DNA of 64,000 nucleotides from Opitutaceae bacterium. GTDB lineage: Bacteria > Verrucomicrobiota > Verrucomicrobiia > Opitutales > Opitutaceae. The translations under genes and the position numbers were made by a program. Position 1 is the first letter of the stretch. Each line of letters opens with the position of its first letter. The stretch lies in contig JAEUGY010000074.1 in assembly GCA_016794625.1 (NCBI GenBank), positions 1-64,000 on the forward strand. The letters are read 5' to 3'. The notes beneath the pieces were generated by a model, which saw only the letters and a list, made by a program, of their open reading frames with translations, was not told the origin of the DNA and ran no database searches. Shown piece after piece: positions 1-11,288 of the stretch.

Positions 1-161
1 GCCACCTCCCTGGAAGCCTGAGCTCGCTCCGGTTCCTGGTCTTGTTTCGCGCCGGCCCTTACCCTGCGTGCAGCTGCTGCTTTGTTTACTCACAACTCTT
101 GGTCTAAACCCAAAACCATTTTCCTGAAGATAGTTGCTACAGGAATGCGGCTTCCGATTGT

Positions 162-229
162 AGGGCTGGCCCTTGCGGCCACGCCTAAGCCCTGAGCCGG
201 TCGAAGGGCTGGCCCTTGCGGCCACGCCT
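162..229. repeat. 25-bp direct repeat with hairpin, two copies
   Basis: Two identical 25-base copies occupy 162-186 and 205-229, a period of 43 bases. Each can fold because GGC-TGGCC pairs with GGCCA-CGCC around CTTGC, with one bulge. The 18 bases between the copies include a CCCTGAGCCGGTCGAAGGG stretch. The copies lie just downstream of the fucosidase stop codon on the minus strand. This looks like an intergenic repeat family rather than coding sequence. The role is unknown; read-through control or mRNA 3'-end protection is possible. Confidence 0.6.
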
Positions 230-266
230 GGGTTTTTTCCCGCTTTGTCTTTCGACCTTCCCAATT

Positions 267-281
267 CACCGCTTCGCGGTG
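267..281 (-). terminator. Hairpin just after the GH95 stop (weak terminator candidate)
   Basis: A perfect 6-bp stem CACCGC/GCGGTG with loop GAA lies directly downstream of the fucosidase stop codon. No U-tract follows, so it is not a convincing intrinsic terminator. It may instead protect the 3' end of the mRNA. Confidence 0.3.
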
Positions 282-283
282 CC

Positions 284-2658
<2,375 letters not shown>

Positions 2659-2659
<1 letters not shown>

Positions 2660-4380
2660 CAGGCGGAGCGGTCGCTCGAGTCGACGTTGTTGCGCAGATC
2701 CTTCCAGTCGATCCGGGGGCCGCGGGGATCGCGGCCGTTGATGAACTCCTCAATGTTCGTGTAACCGTCGCTGTTGCTGTCCGCGCCCGCGTCGGCGGGA
2801 TCGGACGGATTCAATCCGTGGGTTTTTTCCCACGTGTCGGGCAGGCCGTCGCGGTCCGTGTCCGCGTAAGGGGTTCCGCGATACTCGGGGTAGCCGCCCA
2901 CCTGCGAGGGATGGGTGATGATGCCCTTGGGGATGCGATTGCGGATCTCCTGCAGGGTGCGTTCGTTGTAACCGACGGCCTTGGTGTCCGCGGTGATGTC
3001 GGCGGCGGGGTCGACGGACACCCGTCCGGTGCGCACGGATTCGACGATGCGCCGGTCCACGGCGTCGCGCACCGGGCGCGTGGCCCCAGCGTGGGCGAGC
3101 ACATGGGTGTAGGCCTGCCCGGCGGCGAGCACGGTCAGGGGGGCGTGGGCGAAGGGCTGGTCGGCGCGGATCTTGGGCAGCACCGTCGTGACCGGGGCGC
3201 GGGAGTCGGGCTGCACGCCGCCATCCCAGTTGTCGCGGGTCACGCGCTCATTGCCCTCGATCACATTGCCCGTGACATAGGCGCGACCGAAGTTGTCCAC
3301 CACCGTCTTGCTCCGTTCCGACTCCGGTTTGAGCAGACGCCAGGCGATCGGCTGGTCGAGCGGCGTGGCCGGACCCGGCTTCAGGTAGTTGTTGTAGATG
3401 TTGAAGAAGCTCCGGTGATCACCGCCGTCCACCGTACGGTGGACCCAGTTGAAGAGCACATTGTTGACGAAGGTGAAATCCCCATACATGCCCACGCTCG
3501 GGTTGCGCCCGGTATTCGAAGCCCACAGGTTCCGATGGAAGGTGCTGTTCAACCCGCCGATCGTGCTGCCGAACGCGTGGTGGTAGGTATTGAGGGCTTC
3601 ACTGAAGATCGAGTTTTGAATCGAGATGTTGACCGTCGGGAGCTTGAGCTCGGGACCGCCGGTCCCAGGCTGATACATGTGCCGATACATCGACATGTTT
3701 TCGTCCAGACCCCAGGAGGCGGAGACGTGGTCGATCATGATGTTGCCGATTGGATTGCCGCCGATCGAGTCGTTGCGATCGCCGACCCAGGTGGATCCCC
3801 GGCGAAAACGCAGGTGCCGGATGACGACGTCATGCGTTTCCAGTTCCACCGTATTGCCGGCGATGCAGACACCGTCACCCGGTGCCGTGCTCCCGGCCAG
3901 CGTGACGTAGGGCGCGCGAATCCGAATCCGATCCTTCAAATGGATGACCCCGGCCACATTGAAGATGACGATCCGCGGACCACCTGCTTCCAGTGCCTCG
4001 CGCAATGTGCCCGGACCCGAGTCCTCCAGACTCGTCACCACCATGACCTTGCCACCGCGCCCGCCGAAGCTGTACATGCCCCCGCCCTCGGCTCCCGGAA
4101 AGGCCGGAATCGAGGCTTGAGGCAGATCCTTCGGCAGGGCGGCACCGGGCAGGTAAGGCTTACCCTTGGCGGCCCAGGCTTCGATGATGGGCCGCGCCCG
4201 TTCGAAGGCGGCGTCGGAGCGCGCATCGGAGGCTGCCAACCGCTGATCCGCCTCTTTTTTGACCGCCGACGAGATGGACGGATACTGGGCAAGGGCGATC
4301 GAGCCCAGGCTGAACACGAGACCGAGCAGCACACCGGCGCGCAGCGGTGAGAGATACGAGGAAAGGAAGGAGGCGTTCAT
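2659..4380 (-). CDS. Pectate-lyase-like (PL1-type) secreted protein with C-terminal Ca-binding-like tail
   Basis: The protein has 573 residues and a signal peptide (about 1-31). A parallel beta-helix lyase region starts at IPAFPGAEGGGMYSFGG and continues through DSGPGTLREAL, a typical opening of pectate lyases of the PL1 superfamily. The last ~60 residues carry two DxDxDG-like runs (DTDRDGLPDTWE, ADSNSDGYTNIEEF), as in thrombospondin-3/EF-hand-like spacers found at the ends of secreted Verrucomicrobial enzymes. The likely role is beta-elimination of pectic polygalacturonate outside the cell or in the periplasm. It lies between the DUF3826 gene and the fucosidase gene. The exact substrate and PL subfamily cannot be settled by eye. 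Confidence 0.82.
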
Positions 4381-4395
4381 GACGGCGGGTGTGGA

Positions 4396-5055
4396 TTACT
4401 TGGTGGTGGCGGACTTGCGGCGGGCGGCCAGCTCGCGTTCGGCCTGTTTCATGTCGATGCCGGCGGCGGCGAGGTAATTGTTGATGCGTCCCTTGTATTT
4501 GCCAAACCAGCCGTGTTTTTCTTCGGACGTGCTCGCGTCCATCGCGAGTTCCCGGGCCTCGACCAGCCAGGCGAGGATCTGTTGTTTTTGCTCGTCCGTC
4601 AGGTTGGGCAGCATTTCCTGGTAGACGCGGAAGGTCAACGGCAGGACCCCGTAGGTCATGCCGTCCTTGACCTGGTCGATCTGGGCGGGCGACAACTCGG
4701 CCGCGAGTCTGGCCAGGTAGACGGGATGCAGGGTATTCTGGGCGGCGAGAGCCTCGGCCCGGGCGGCCGCCACGCGGGCCTCCTGGGTCGCCTTGTCGAT
4801 GCCCGGCGTGCCTTTCGCCGCCTGGATCTGTTCGTCTCGACGGGCGTGGATCCGGGAAAGGTCCTCGTATTGGCGGGCGATCACCGCGGAGACTCGGGCA
4901 GTCTGGGCCGGGTCGGACAGTCCCAGCGCTCCGGCGATCTTGAGCGCGCGCTGTTCAAAGACCGGCCGCACGGGCGGGGAAGACTCGGCGCGCAGGACTC
5001 CAGCGAGACCCACCACGACGGCCAGTACCAAGGACGGAAAGCGGAGAGATACCAT
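4396..5055 (-). CDS. DUF3826-type secreted protein
   Basis: The start at MVSLRFPSLVLAVVVGLAG is chosen because it gives a clean signal peptide; the frame stays open for 71 codons upstream. The mature part is about 195 residues, mostly helical and charged. It has the pattern FEQRALKIAGALGLSDPAQTARVSAVIARQY, then DQVKDGMTYGVLPLT and a KHGWFGKYKGRINNYLAAAGID tail, which I recognise as DUF3826-like. Genes of this family are common in pectin-degradation loci of Bacteroidota and Verrucomicrobia. Its biochemical function is unknown. It lies 15 bases before the lyase gene and downstream of the receptor terminator. Confidence 0.7.
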   Translation of the reverse strand: MVSLRFPSLVLAVVVGLAGVLRAESSPPVRPVFEQRALKIAGALGLSDPAQTARVSAVIARQYEDLSRIHARRDEQIQAAKGTPGIDKATQEARVAAARAEALAAQNTLHPVYLARLAAELSPAQIDQVKDGMTYGVLPLTFRVYQEMLPNLTDEQKQQILAWLVEARELAMDASTSEEKHGWFGKYKGRINNYLAAAGIDMKQAERELAARRKSATTK

Positions 5056-5146
5056 GAGATGAGAGGATAGGTGAGACGGAGTGACGCCGACAGGTGAATC
5101 CCCGTGGCTCCTCGACACCGGGAGGGCGGCGAGGTTCAAACTGCTG

Positions 5147-5180
5147 AAAAAAAAGGCCCGGTCGAAGGTCGGCCGGGCCT
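5147..5180 (-). terminator. Rho-independent terminator after the TonB-dependent receptor
   Basis: Read on the minus strand, AGGCCCGG and CCGGGCCT form a perfect stem around a short loop, followed by eight T. It lies 28 bases past the receptor stop codon and about 90 bases before the DUF3826 start. It should terminate or attenuate transcription between the receptor and the enzyme genes, so the enzymes either have their own promoter or are expressed by read-through. Confidence 0.88.
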
Positions 5181-5207
5181 GCACTGACGACCCTGAAGGA
5201 TCGTGCT

Positions 5208-8200
5208 CTAGAAAGATCCGCGAATACCGGCGGTCACCTGGATGCCGAACTCCTTGATATCGTCCCAATGGGCGTAGGCCGGATAGATGCCGCCGAGGTC
5301 GAAGCGCTCCTTGCGGTTGCCATTGTTAAGCACGTCGCGGCCATTGATGAAGAAGGCGTACTTGCGGGAGAACTGCCAGTTGAGGCTGGCATCCACCTTG
5401 GTCGTCGAGGGATCGTAGGTGCCCAGCTGGTAAACCACACCGTTGTAGGTGAAGTTGCCATTGCTTTGGGTCAGAGTCAGGTCGCGCCACGTGGCTTTGA
5501 TGTTCAAGGTCACCCGGTTCAAGGCGAAGTTGAAACCGGCCGTGGCGAGCGAGCTGGCCGCCGGGCGGGCCGAGATGCGCGTGGTATTGGTCTCCGAGCG
5601 CTTGGAGTGCGTGTAGGTGGCGAACACGTTGATGCGTTTGCCCCACTCGCCCAATTGCCGGATGAACCGGAAGTCCTGGAAGACTTCGAACTCGTAACCG
5701 CTCACCTTGCCGGTGCCGATGCCATTGACCGCAGTCGTGATGTTCCAGCCATCGTATTCCGCAGCATCAAGCCCGAGCGAGTCGAGCACCAGGGCGAAGG
5801 TCGGATCGGTGGACGTCGTGGTGATCTGTTCCTCGAAATTCTTGATGCTCTTCGTGTAGTAGGACACGCCCAGCTTGCCGCCGCGTTCCGTGTAGTAGGT
5901 CAGGGCGAAATCCCAATTGGTGGAGATGTTGGGCAGCAGGTTCGGGTTGGCGACCGAGATCGTGCCGGCCGGAATCGAGCCCGCCGTCTCCGCCTCGTTG
6001 ATCGTGAAGCCACCACCGCCGCCGGTCAGCAGGCCCACCGTGCCGGACTCCAGCGGGATGCGGCCGAACGAACGCGACCAGGCCACTTTGCCGACGAGTT
6101 TCTTGGTGATGTCGTAGGCGACGTTGATGCTGTAGGACGGTTTGCCCTCCGATTTGCCGTAGACCGGCTGCAAGGCTTTCAGCTGCAGCATGCGACCCGC
6201 CAACTGACTGGTGGTGATCGGGGTGTAGGTGGTCGGGAAGGCGATACCGGCGGTCGTCAGCGAACTGCGCAGCGCGGTGCCGGCCGGGGTGGTGGCGAAG
6301 AGCGGGCTCGTCGCCTGGTCGAAACGGACGCCATTGGGATTTGCGGTGTCGCGATAGAGCGTGCCGTCCTTCTGCTTGAGGAAGTTCCACTTGCTGTCGG
6401 TGGCCGGCCCGAAGCCGGTGCGTTTGGCGTCCTCGCTGCGCAGACCGGCGACGAAGTTGAGGCGATTGTTCAGGGCCGAGCCGTCGATCATGGCGTACCA
6501 GGCGTTCTTCTCCTCCTTGATCCGCTTGTTCTGACCCACGTAGCTGTTGTAGTTATTGATCTGATCGCTGTCGCTGTTCGCGTTGAAGTATTGGGGATTG
6601 GCGGCGTAGATATCGTAGAGCCGGTAGGTACTGATCCACTGCTGGGGCGCGAAACCGAAGCCCGGGTCAAAGCCCAGGTAGGTGGTGTCCAGGTAGTCAG
6701 CGCTGGTCAGGGCGGGGCCGACGTAAGTCTGGCGGTAACCGGTGCCCAAGCCCCACTTCTTCTTAAGCGTCTCCTCGCGCAGGAAGCCCGTCTTGAAAGC
6801 GAGGCGGACCGCATTCCACGGCAGGAAGTCGAGTTCGCGCCGCAGGTCGAATTTGTAGTTGAAGACATCGTCCAGCGACTCCGCCTTGCCTGAGCGGGCT
6901 TGGATCGTGGGCGTGTTCCACTTGCTCAGGTCGGTATAGTTGAAGGGAGCGCCAAAACGGTCCTGCACGGAGACACTTCGTGGAATGCCGTCGACGATCT
7001 GCTCCAAAGCGATGCGACCCACGCTGGAGCTCACATCCACCGTCGAGAAGTGGCCGTTTTCGATGTCCTTGTACGACCCGCGCGAAGTCGAGGCGCTGGC
7101 CAGCGCGTAGATGTCCCACGGACCCTTCTTGTAGATGGCCCGGAGCGAGCCCGTGTGGGTCATGCCCTCCTTGTCGCGGGAGTCGATGTTCATGTCCAAG
7201 GTGCTATTCGGGTTGAACTGCTGGCCGTTGGCAGACTGGGCCGCCTGGACAAATGGGTAGGAGATGGTGGAGTCGGCGCCCCAGGTCTGAGGCCGCTGGA
7301 TGCGGAACTGCAGCCGGCGGACGGCGTCGGCGCTTTCGTAGGTCGAGATCTGGTAGTTGCCGGAGAGTGACAGGCCGGGCAGCGGGCGCCAGTCGACCTT
7401 GAAGGAGGCGGAGTTGCTCGTCGAATAGCGCGGGTCGTCGCTGATCGAGATGCGGTTCATGAAGGGATTGGCCAGACTGATCTGCCCGAGGGCATTGGTG
7501 GCGGTGACCCCGGTTGCGCCGCCAAACGGACGCAGGTCCAGGTTGGTCGTCTGGTTGTTGACGTTGGCCAGGGTGAACTCCGGCCGGAAACGGCGGTTTT
7601 CACTGAACTGACTGAAGGACGAGAGCGTAACCGAGACGCCGAGTCGGTCGTTGATCGGGTGGGCGTACGTGAGGTCAAAGCCCGGGCGGCTGGCCCAGAC
7701 CTTTTCGTCGGACGGACCGGCGGTCTTCTTGAAGATGTTCATATTCTCCGAATTGACCGTCAGGTAAGCCTTCCAATAGACGGTCGGCTTGGAGTATTCA
7801 AAGGCCGACTTCGAGATCAGGTTGATCGAGCCGCCGATCGAGTTGTTCGGCATGTCGGGTGTGGCGACTTTCACCAGCTCGACGCGGGAGGCGTTGTTGA
7901 TCGACATCATGTCCAGGCCGACCGCGTTGCTCAGGCTGGCGGGCGAGGCGCTCGAAATCGGAACGCCGTCGATGTAGATGGCCGTGTCCTCCGTGCCGAA
8001 ACCACGCACAGAAATGCCCGAGGCATCGGTCTCCGAGGTGTAGGTGCCACCGTAGGTGATTTCCACGCCGGGCAGGAACTTGATGAACTCGCCGACATTG
8101 CCGCCGGGAATGTCGCCAAAGGCGTCCGCCGCGACCACGTTCTTGATGTTGACCGAGTAGCGCTCCTCGTTGATCGCGATGTCCGTCGCATTCTTGAAGC

Positions 8201-8639
8201 GGCCGCTCTCAATGGTGAACGGGTCGAGCATGACCGTGCCGTCTTTCCCGACCGAGCCGCCCGCAGCCAGGGTCACATCCTGCATCGTGGTGGTCCCGGC
8301 GCCCACGGTGACCTGCACCGTGGTTCCCTCGATGCCCGTGTAACTGACCTGCAGCGTGGCTGAGCCGGCGGGCACATTGCGCAGCTGAAATTCGCCAATG
8401 TCATTCGTCAGGGTCGTCAGCGACGTGCCGGAGACGGTGATCAGCGCCTTGCTGAGCAGTTTGCCGTTGGTGCCGTTCAAAACACGGCCGGCAATCGTGC
8501 CCGTGGCCGTTTCCTGCGCGTACGCAGGGGCGAGCGAAAGGGCTATCATCAAAACCAAGGCGCCGAGCGCACCCGCGGTTCGGAGGACGTGGAAGAAGAG
8601 CGTCGCCGGGGATGCCCCGGCGGGGAGCGGGTAGTTCAT
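5208..8639 (-). CDS. TonB-dependent receptor with N-terminal carboxypeptidase-regulatory-like domain
   Basis: The start is set at MNYPLPAGASPATLFF, giving 1143 residues with a signal peptide that ends near APAYAQ. Next comes a CarboxypepD_reg-like beta-sandwich (TIAGRVLNGTNGKLLSKALITV), then the plug (DIPGGNVGEFIKFLPGVEI, SVRGFGTEDTAIYIDGVPI) and a 22-strand-type barrel ending in phenylalanine, as outer-membrane proteins do. The likely role is energised uptake of an oligosaccharide. No SusD-like partner is present, in line with Opitutaceae-type receptors. It is the first gene of the locus that continues with DUF3826, lyase and fucosidase genes, so the ligand is probably a pectic or fucosylated plant oligosaccharide (inference). 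Confidence 0.92.
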   Translation of the reverse strand: MNYPLPAGASPATLFFHVLRTAGALGALVLMIALSLAPAYAQETATGTIAGRVLNGTNGKLLSKALITVSGTSLTTLTNDIGEFQLRNVPAGSATLQVSYTGIEGTTVQVTVGAGTTTMQDVTLAAGGSVGKDGTVMLDPFTIESGRFKNATDIAINEERYSVNIKNVVAADAFGDIPGGNVGEFIKFLPGVEITYGGTYTSETDASGISVRGFGTEDTAIYIDGVPISSASPASLSNAVGLDMMSINNASRVELVKVATPDMPNNSIGGSINLISKSAFEYSKPTVYWKAYLTVNSENMNIFKKTAGPSDEKVWASRPGFDLTYAHPINDRLGVSVTLSSFSQFSENRRFRPEFTLANVNNQTTNLDLRPFGGATGVTATNALGQISLANPFMNRISISDDPRYSTSNSASFKVDWRPLPGLSLSGNYQISTYESADAVRRLQFRIQRPQTWGADSTISYPFVQAAQSANGQQFNPNSTLDMNIDSRDKEGMTHTGSLRAIYKKGPWDIYALASASTSRGSYKDIENGHFSTVDVSSSVGRIALEQIVDGIPRSVSVQDRFGAPFNYTDLSKWNTPTIQARSGKAESLDDVFNYKFDLRRELDFLPWNAVRLAFKTGFLREETLKKKWGLGTGYRQTYVGPALTSADYLDTTYLGFDPGFGFAPQQWISTYRLYDIYAANPQYFNANSDSDQINNYNSYVGQNKRIKEEKNAWYAMIDGSALNNRLNFVAGLRSEDAKRTGFGPATDSKWNFLKQKDGTLYRDTANPNGVRFDQATSPLFATTPAGTALRSSLTTAGIAFPTTYTPITTSQLAGRMLQLKALQPVYGKSEGKPSYSINVAYDITKKLVGKVAWSRSFGRIPLESGTVGLLTGGGGGFTINEAETAGSIPAGTISVANPNLLPNISTNWDFALTYYTERGGKLGVSYYTKSIKNFEEQITTTSTDPTFALVLDSLGLDAAEYDGWNITTAVNGIGTGKVSGYEFEVFQDFRFIRQLGEWGKRINVFATYTHSKRSETNTTRISARPAASSLATAGFNFALNRVTLNIKATWRDLTLTQSNGNFTYNGVVYQLGTYDPSTTKVDASLNWQFSRKYAFFINGRDVLNNGNRKERFDLGGIYPAYAHWDDIKEFGIQVTAGIRGSF

Positions 8640-8885
8640 ACGAGTCTGGGGTTTGGGGTTGCGCTGCACGGGTAGGTGCCGCGACGGATGATGGGAGATG
8701 TTCGTTGGTTTTATCACGTCAGAACACGCTATTCTTCCTCGAATACGGGCATTTCTATCGGGATCCTAAGAAGTGGCCTTTGACGCAGACCTTCCGAAAG
8801 GACGAGGTGTCGGGCCGAAGCGGTCGCAAAACCTAAAGCGTGGGAACGGGATAAAAACGGACGGGGTGGACAGCCACCCTTGGGC

Positions 8886-11288
8886 TTAAGGGGGTGAGGA
8901 TGGGGGGAGAGCGGGGTCTTCCTGGACTTTCACGTCGCCGATTTTGACGGAGAAGTCGTAGACGTGGGTATTAAAGAACAGTTCGATGCTGCGGTAGATT
9001 GCAGCGCGGGCTTGGGGGAGGCCACGCACAAAATCTTCGGTCAGTTCGACCAGTTCGACTTCAGTCTGGGCGCGACGCAGGGCACTGGCCAGCTGTTTCG
9101 ATTCCAGAAAGCCCGTGCGGCGCCACTCTCCGTCCTGGCCGGGGAAGGCCAGCAGGAGCGTGGGGACCTTGAGCGTTTCCGCCTTGGGCAGGAGCGAGGA
9201 CGACTTGAGTTCTGCCGACGACCCGAACGCTCCGCGGAGAAACTGGGGGGCGGCAGCGCGGGTCGTCCAGCGATCGTCGGCGAGCCAGCGTTCCAGATCG
9301 ATCGGCGCGTCCAGGGTCACCACACAGCGGAAGCGTCCGGGGTTCAGCATGGCGGTCCGCAGGGCGACATGACCGCCGTAGCCCACCCCGATGATGCCCA
9401 CCCGGCGCGAGTCGAGCGTGAAGGCCTGGGCGAGTCCGTCGATCGCCGCGATGAGGTCGGCGGCCTGGGCCGCGGCGTACCCCTCGTGGACGCGCTCGCG
9501 CCGGCGCAACCCGGTTCCCCAGGCTCCGCGGCCATCGAGCTGCAGGACGGCGAAGCCCATGTCGGCCAGGGCCTGCACCTCGGGTTGGAAATCCGCCGGT
9601 ATGCGTTCCCACGGAACAGAGGGACAGACGACAATCAACGGCATGGGCTTGACCTTGGCCTGACGGGATAACGTGAGCTGGCAGGCCAAGGCCGGAGCGG
9701 TCTTCCCGCCGAGCGTGACCGATACCGTCTGGTTCCGCACCTGAGTGTCGAGCCACGGTGCGCGCCGCGCAAACTGGAGGGCTTTGCGGGTGGTGGTGTC
9801 GAAGACGACAAAACCACCGGCGTCGCTGGGCCCGCCGACGGCGGCGAGAAAACGCCGGCCGGAAGCATCCCACTCCAGCAGATCAATGTTCCGGCCGGCC
9901 AGCGTCGCCGCGAGGGTGTCCTGCACCGCCTTGAGCTGGGGGTTGAGCCAGAGGGCACCGCGGAGCGGGTCACGGATCCGAATTCCCACCAGATTGCGCG
10001 TGAACCGGTCGAAGACCAGGGTGCCCGACGGGACAAATCCGCCGTCCGGGAGCGGAATCAGGTCGATCCGCGGGTGTTCAATCGCCACGGCCGTCTTCGT
10101 GCCGGTCGCGAGATCCAGGCTGTAGATGCCAAACGTGTCCCGCCCGACGTTGGAAGCGTAGTAGAGGATCTCCGGTTTCTCGTCGAAGCCAAGGGGAAGG
10201 GCGCGCTCGCGGAAGAACGTCTCGGGGGAGAGGGCGAACGGCCGCGCCGGCGCGTAGCCCGCGGCGGTATCCAGGCTGAAGCCGGCGCGCGCACCGGGAC
10301 CACGTTCCAGCAGATAGGTGTGGGGGAAGGCCTGCTGCGTCGTGGCCGGCACGCTGATGCGAGGCACCCCCTGACGGTCCACCAACGGGATCAGCTCCGG
10401 GTCGTGCAGGTGTTCGGATCGAAGCTGCATCCGACCCGTGCGCGTATCGACCGAGTACACCAACAGATGGGCCGAACCGAGGGCACGCACGAGGATCGAG
10501 CCAGGCGCCCGGGGATCCAGGTCGAAGACCGACGGCACCAGCGGAGGGGAAACGACCTCGAACCGGGAATCGACGGCCGCGGCGGCGGGAGCTTCCGGAT
10601 CGGCGGAAGCGCCCAGCGGCGTGAACAGCACCCCGGCCGGCTCTTCGAAGGGTTGACCCGGCTGGAGCGGCGTGGCGGTGCCCGAGCCACGTGAGGCATC
10701 GATGCCGAAATTGGGATTGTCCACGGTCTGCCCCAGTGGTTGCCGGTCGCGCACGCCCCGCTCCAACGTGAAGGCCGGCACCTGCTCCTCCAGGGAGCGT
10801 GCGTTGAGCAGAAGCCGCGCGTTGCCGCCGTCGGCATCGAAGGCCAGGATCGTACCGGGCAGGCTGCGCGTCGAGTTGACCGCGGCCTGGGCGTTCGTCT
10901 CCACCACGAGCCGGTCGTCGGCCACCCAACGCATCCAACGAATGGATGCAGGTGTGCGTTCGCGCAGCGGGTTGAAGAGCGGGGTGGCGCGGGCGTCGTC
11001 GACGACCGCGACCTTGGCTTTGACCTTGTCGGGATGATCGACCTCGACGATGACAACCGAAAGCACGTCCTGCTCGCGATAGGTATAGGCGAGCAGGCGT
11101 CCGTCCGGTGACAGGCTGGCGAGGTCCGTCTGGGTTGGACGGAAGAGGGTGACAAACCGGTCGGCGTCCCGGACGCGGCCGGCTTGATCCTTGGGTTCGG
11201 GCTCAGCGATCACGGTGGCGGGCGCGAACGCGCCCCCCAGAATGCCCAGACTCAGGCAACCGCAGCGGAACAAGGATCGGGTTTTCAC
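8886..11288 (-). CDS. S9-family (prolyl oligopeptidase-like) secreted protein lacking catalytic Ser and His
   Basis: Translation from GTG gives 800 residues; this start overlaps the upstream stop as GTGA. A signal peptide (about 1-28) is followed by a TolB/DPP-IV-like propeller (SLSPDGRLLAYTYRE) and a C-terminal alpha/beta-hydrolase domain (about 545-790). The nucleophile elbow reads IGVGYGGHVA, where active S9 enzymes have GxSYGG, so Gly636 replaces the serine. The end of the domain (LVELTEDFVRGLPQARAAIY) shows no GHGF-like histidine. An aspartate remains in PGQDGEW. I infer a non-peptidase binding or scaffold protein. It pairs with the hydrolase gene upstream; the longer open frame to 12038 is only an extension. 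Confidence 0.8.
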   Translation of the reverse strand: MKTRSLFRCGCLSLGILGGAFAPATVIAEPEPKDQAGRVRDADRFVTLFRPTQTDLASLSPDGRLLAYTYREQDVLSVVIVEVDHPDKVKAKVAVVDDARATPLFNPLRERTPASIRWMRWVADDRLVVETNAQAAVNSTRSLPGTILAFDADGGNARLLLNARSLEEQVPAFTLERGVRDRQPLGQTVDNPNFGIDASRGSGTATPLQPGQPFEEPAGVLFTPLGASADPEAPAAAAVDSRFEVVSPPLVPSVFDLDPRAPGSILVRALGSAHLLVYSVDTRTGRMQLRSEHLHDPELIPLVDRQGVPRISVPATTQQAFPHTYLLERGPGARAGFSLDTAAGYAPARPFALSPETFFRERALPLGFDEKPEILYYASNVGRDTFGIYSLDLATGTKTAVAIEHPRIDLIPLPDGGFVPSGTLVFDRFTRNLVGIRIRDPLRGALWLNPQLKAVQDTLAATLAGRNIDLLEWDASGRRFLAAVGGPSDAGGFVVFDTTTRKALQFARRAPWLDTQVRNQTVSVTLGGKTAPALACQLTLSRQAKVKPMPLIVVCPSVPWERIPADFQPEVQALADMGFAVLQLDGRGAWGTGLRRRERVHEGYAAAQAADLIAAIDGLAQAFTLDSRRVGIIGVGYGGHVALRTAMLNPGRFRCVVTLDAPIDLERWLADDRWTTRAAAPQFLRGAFGSSAELKSSSLLPKAETLKVPTLLLAFPGQDGEWRRTGFLESKQLASALRRAQTEVELVELTEDFVRGLPQARAAIYRSIELFFNTHVYDFSVKIGDVKVQEDPALPPSSPP

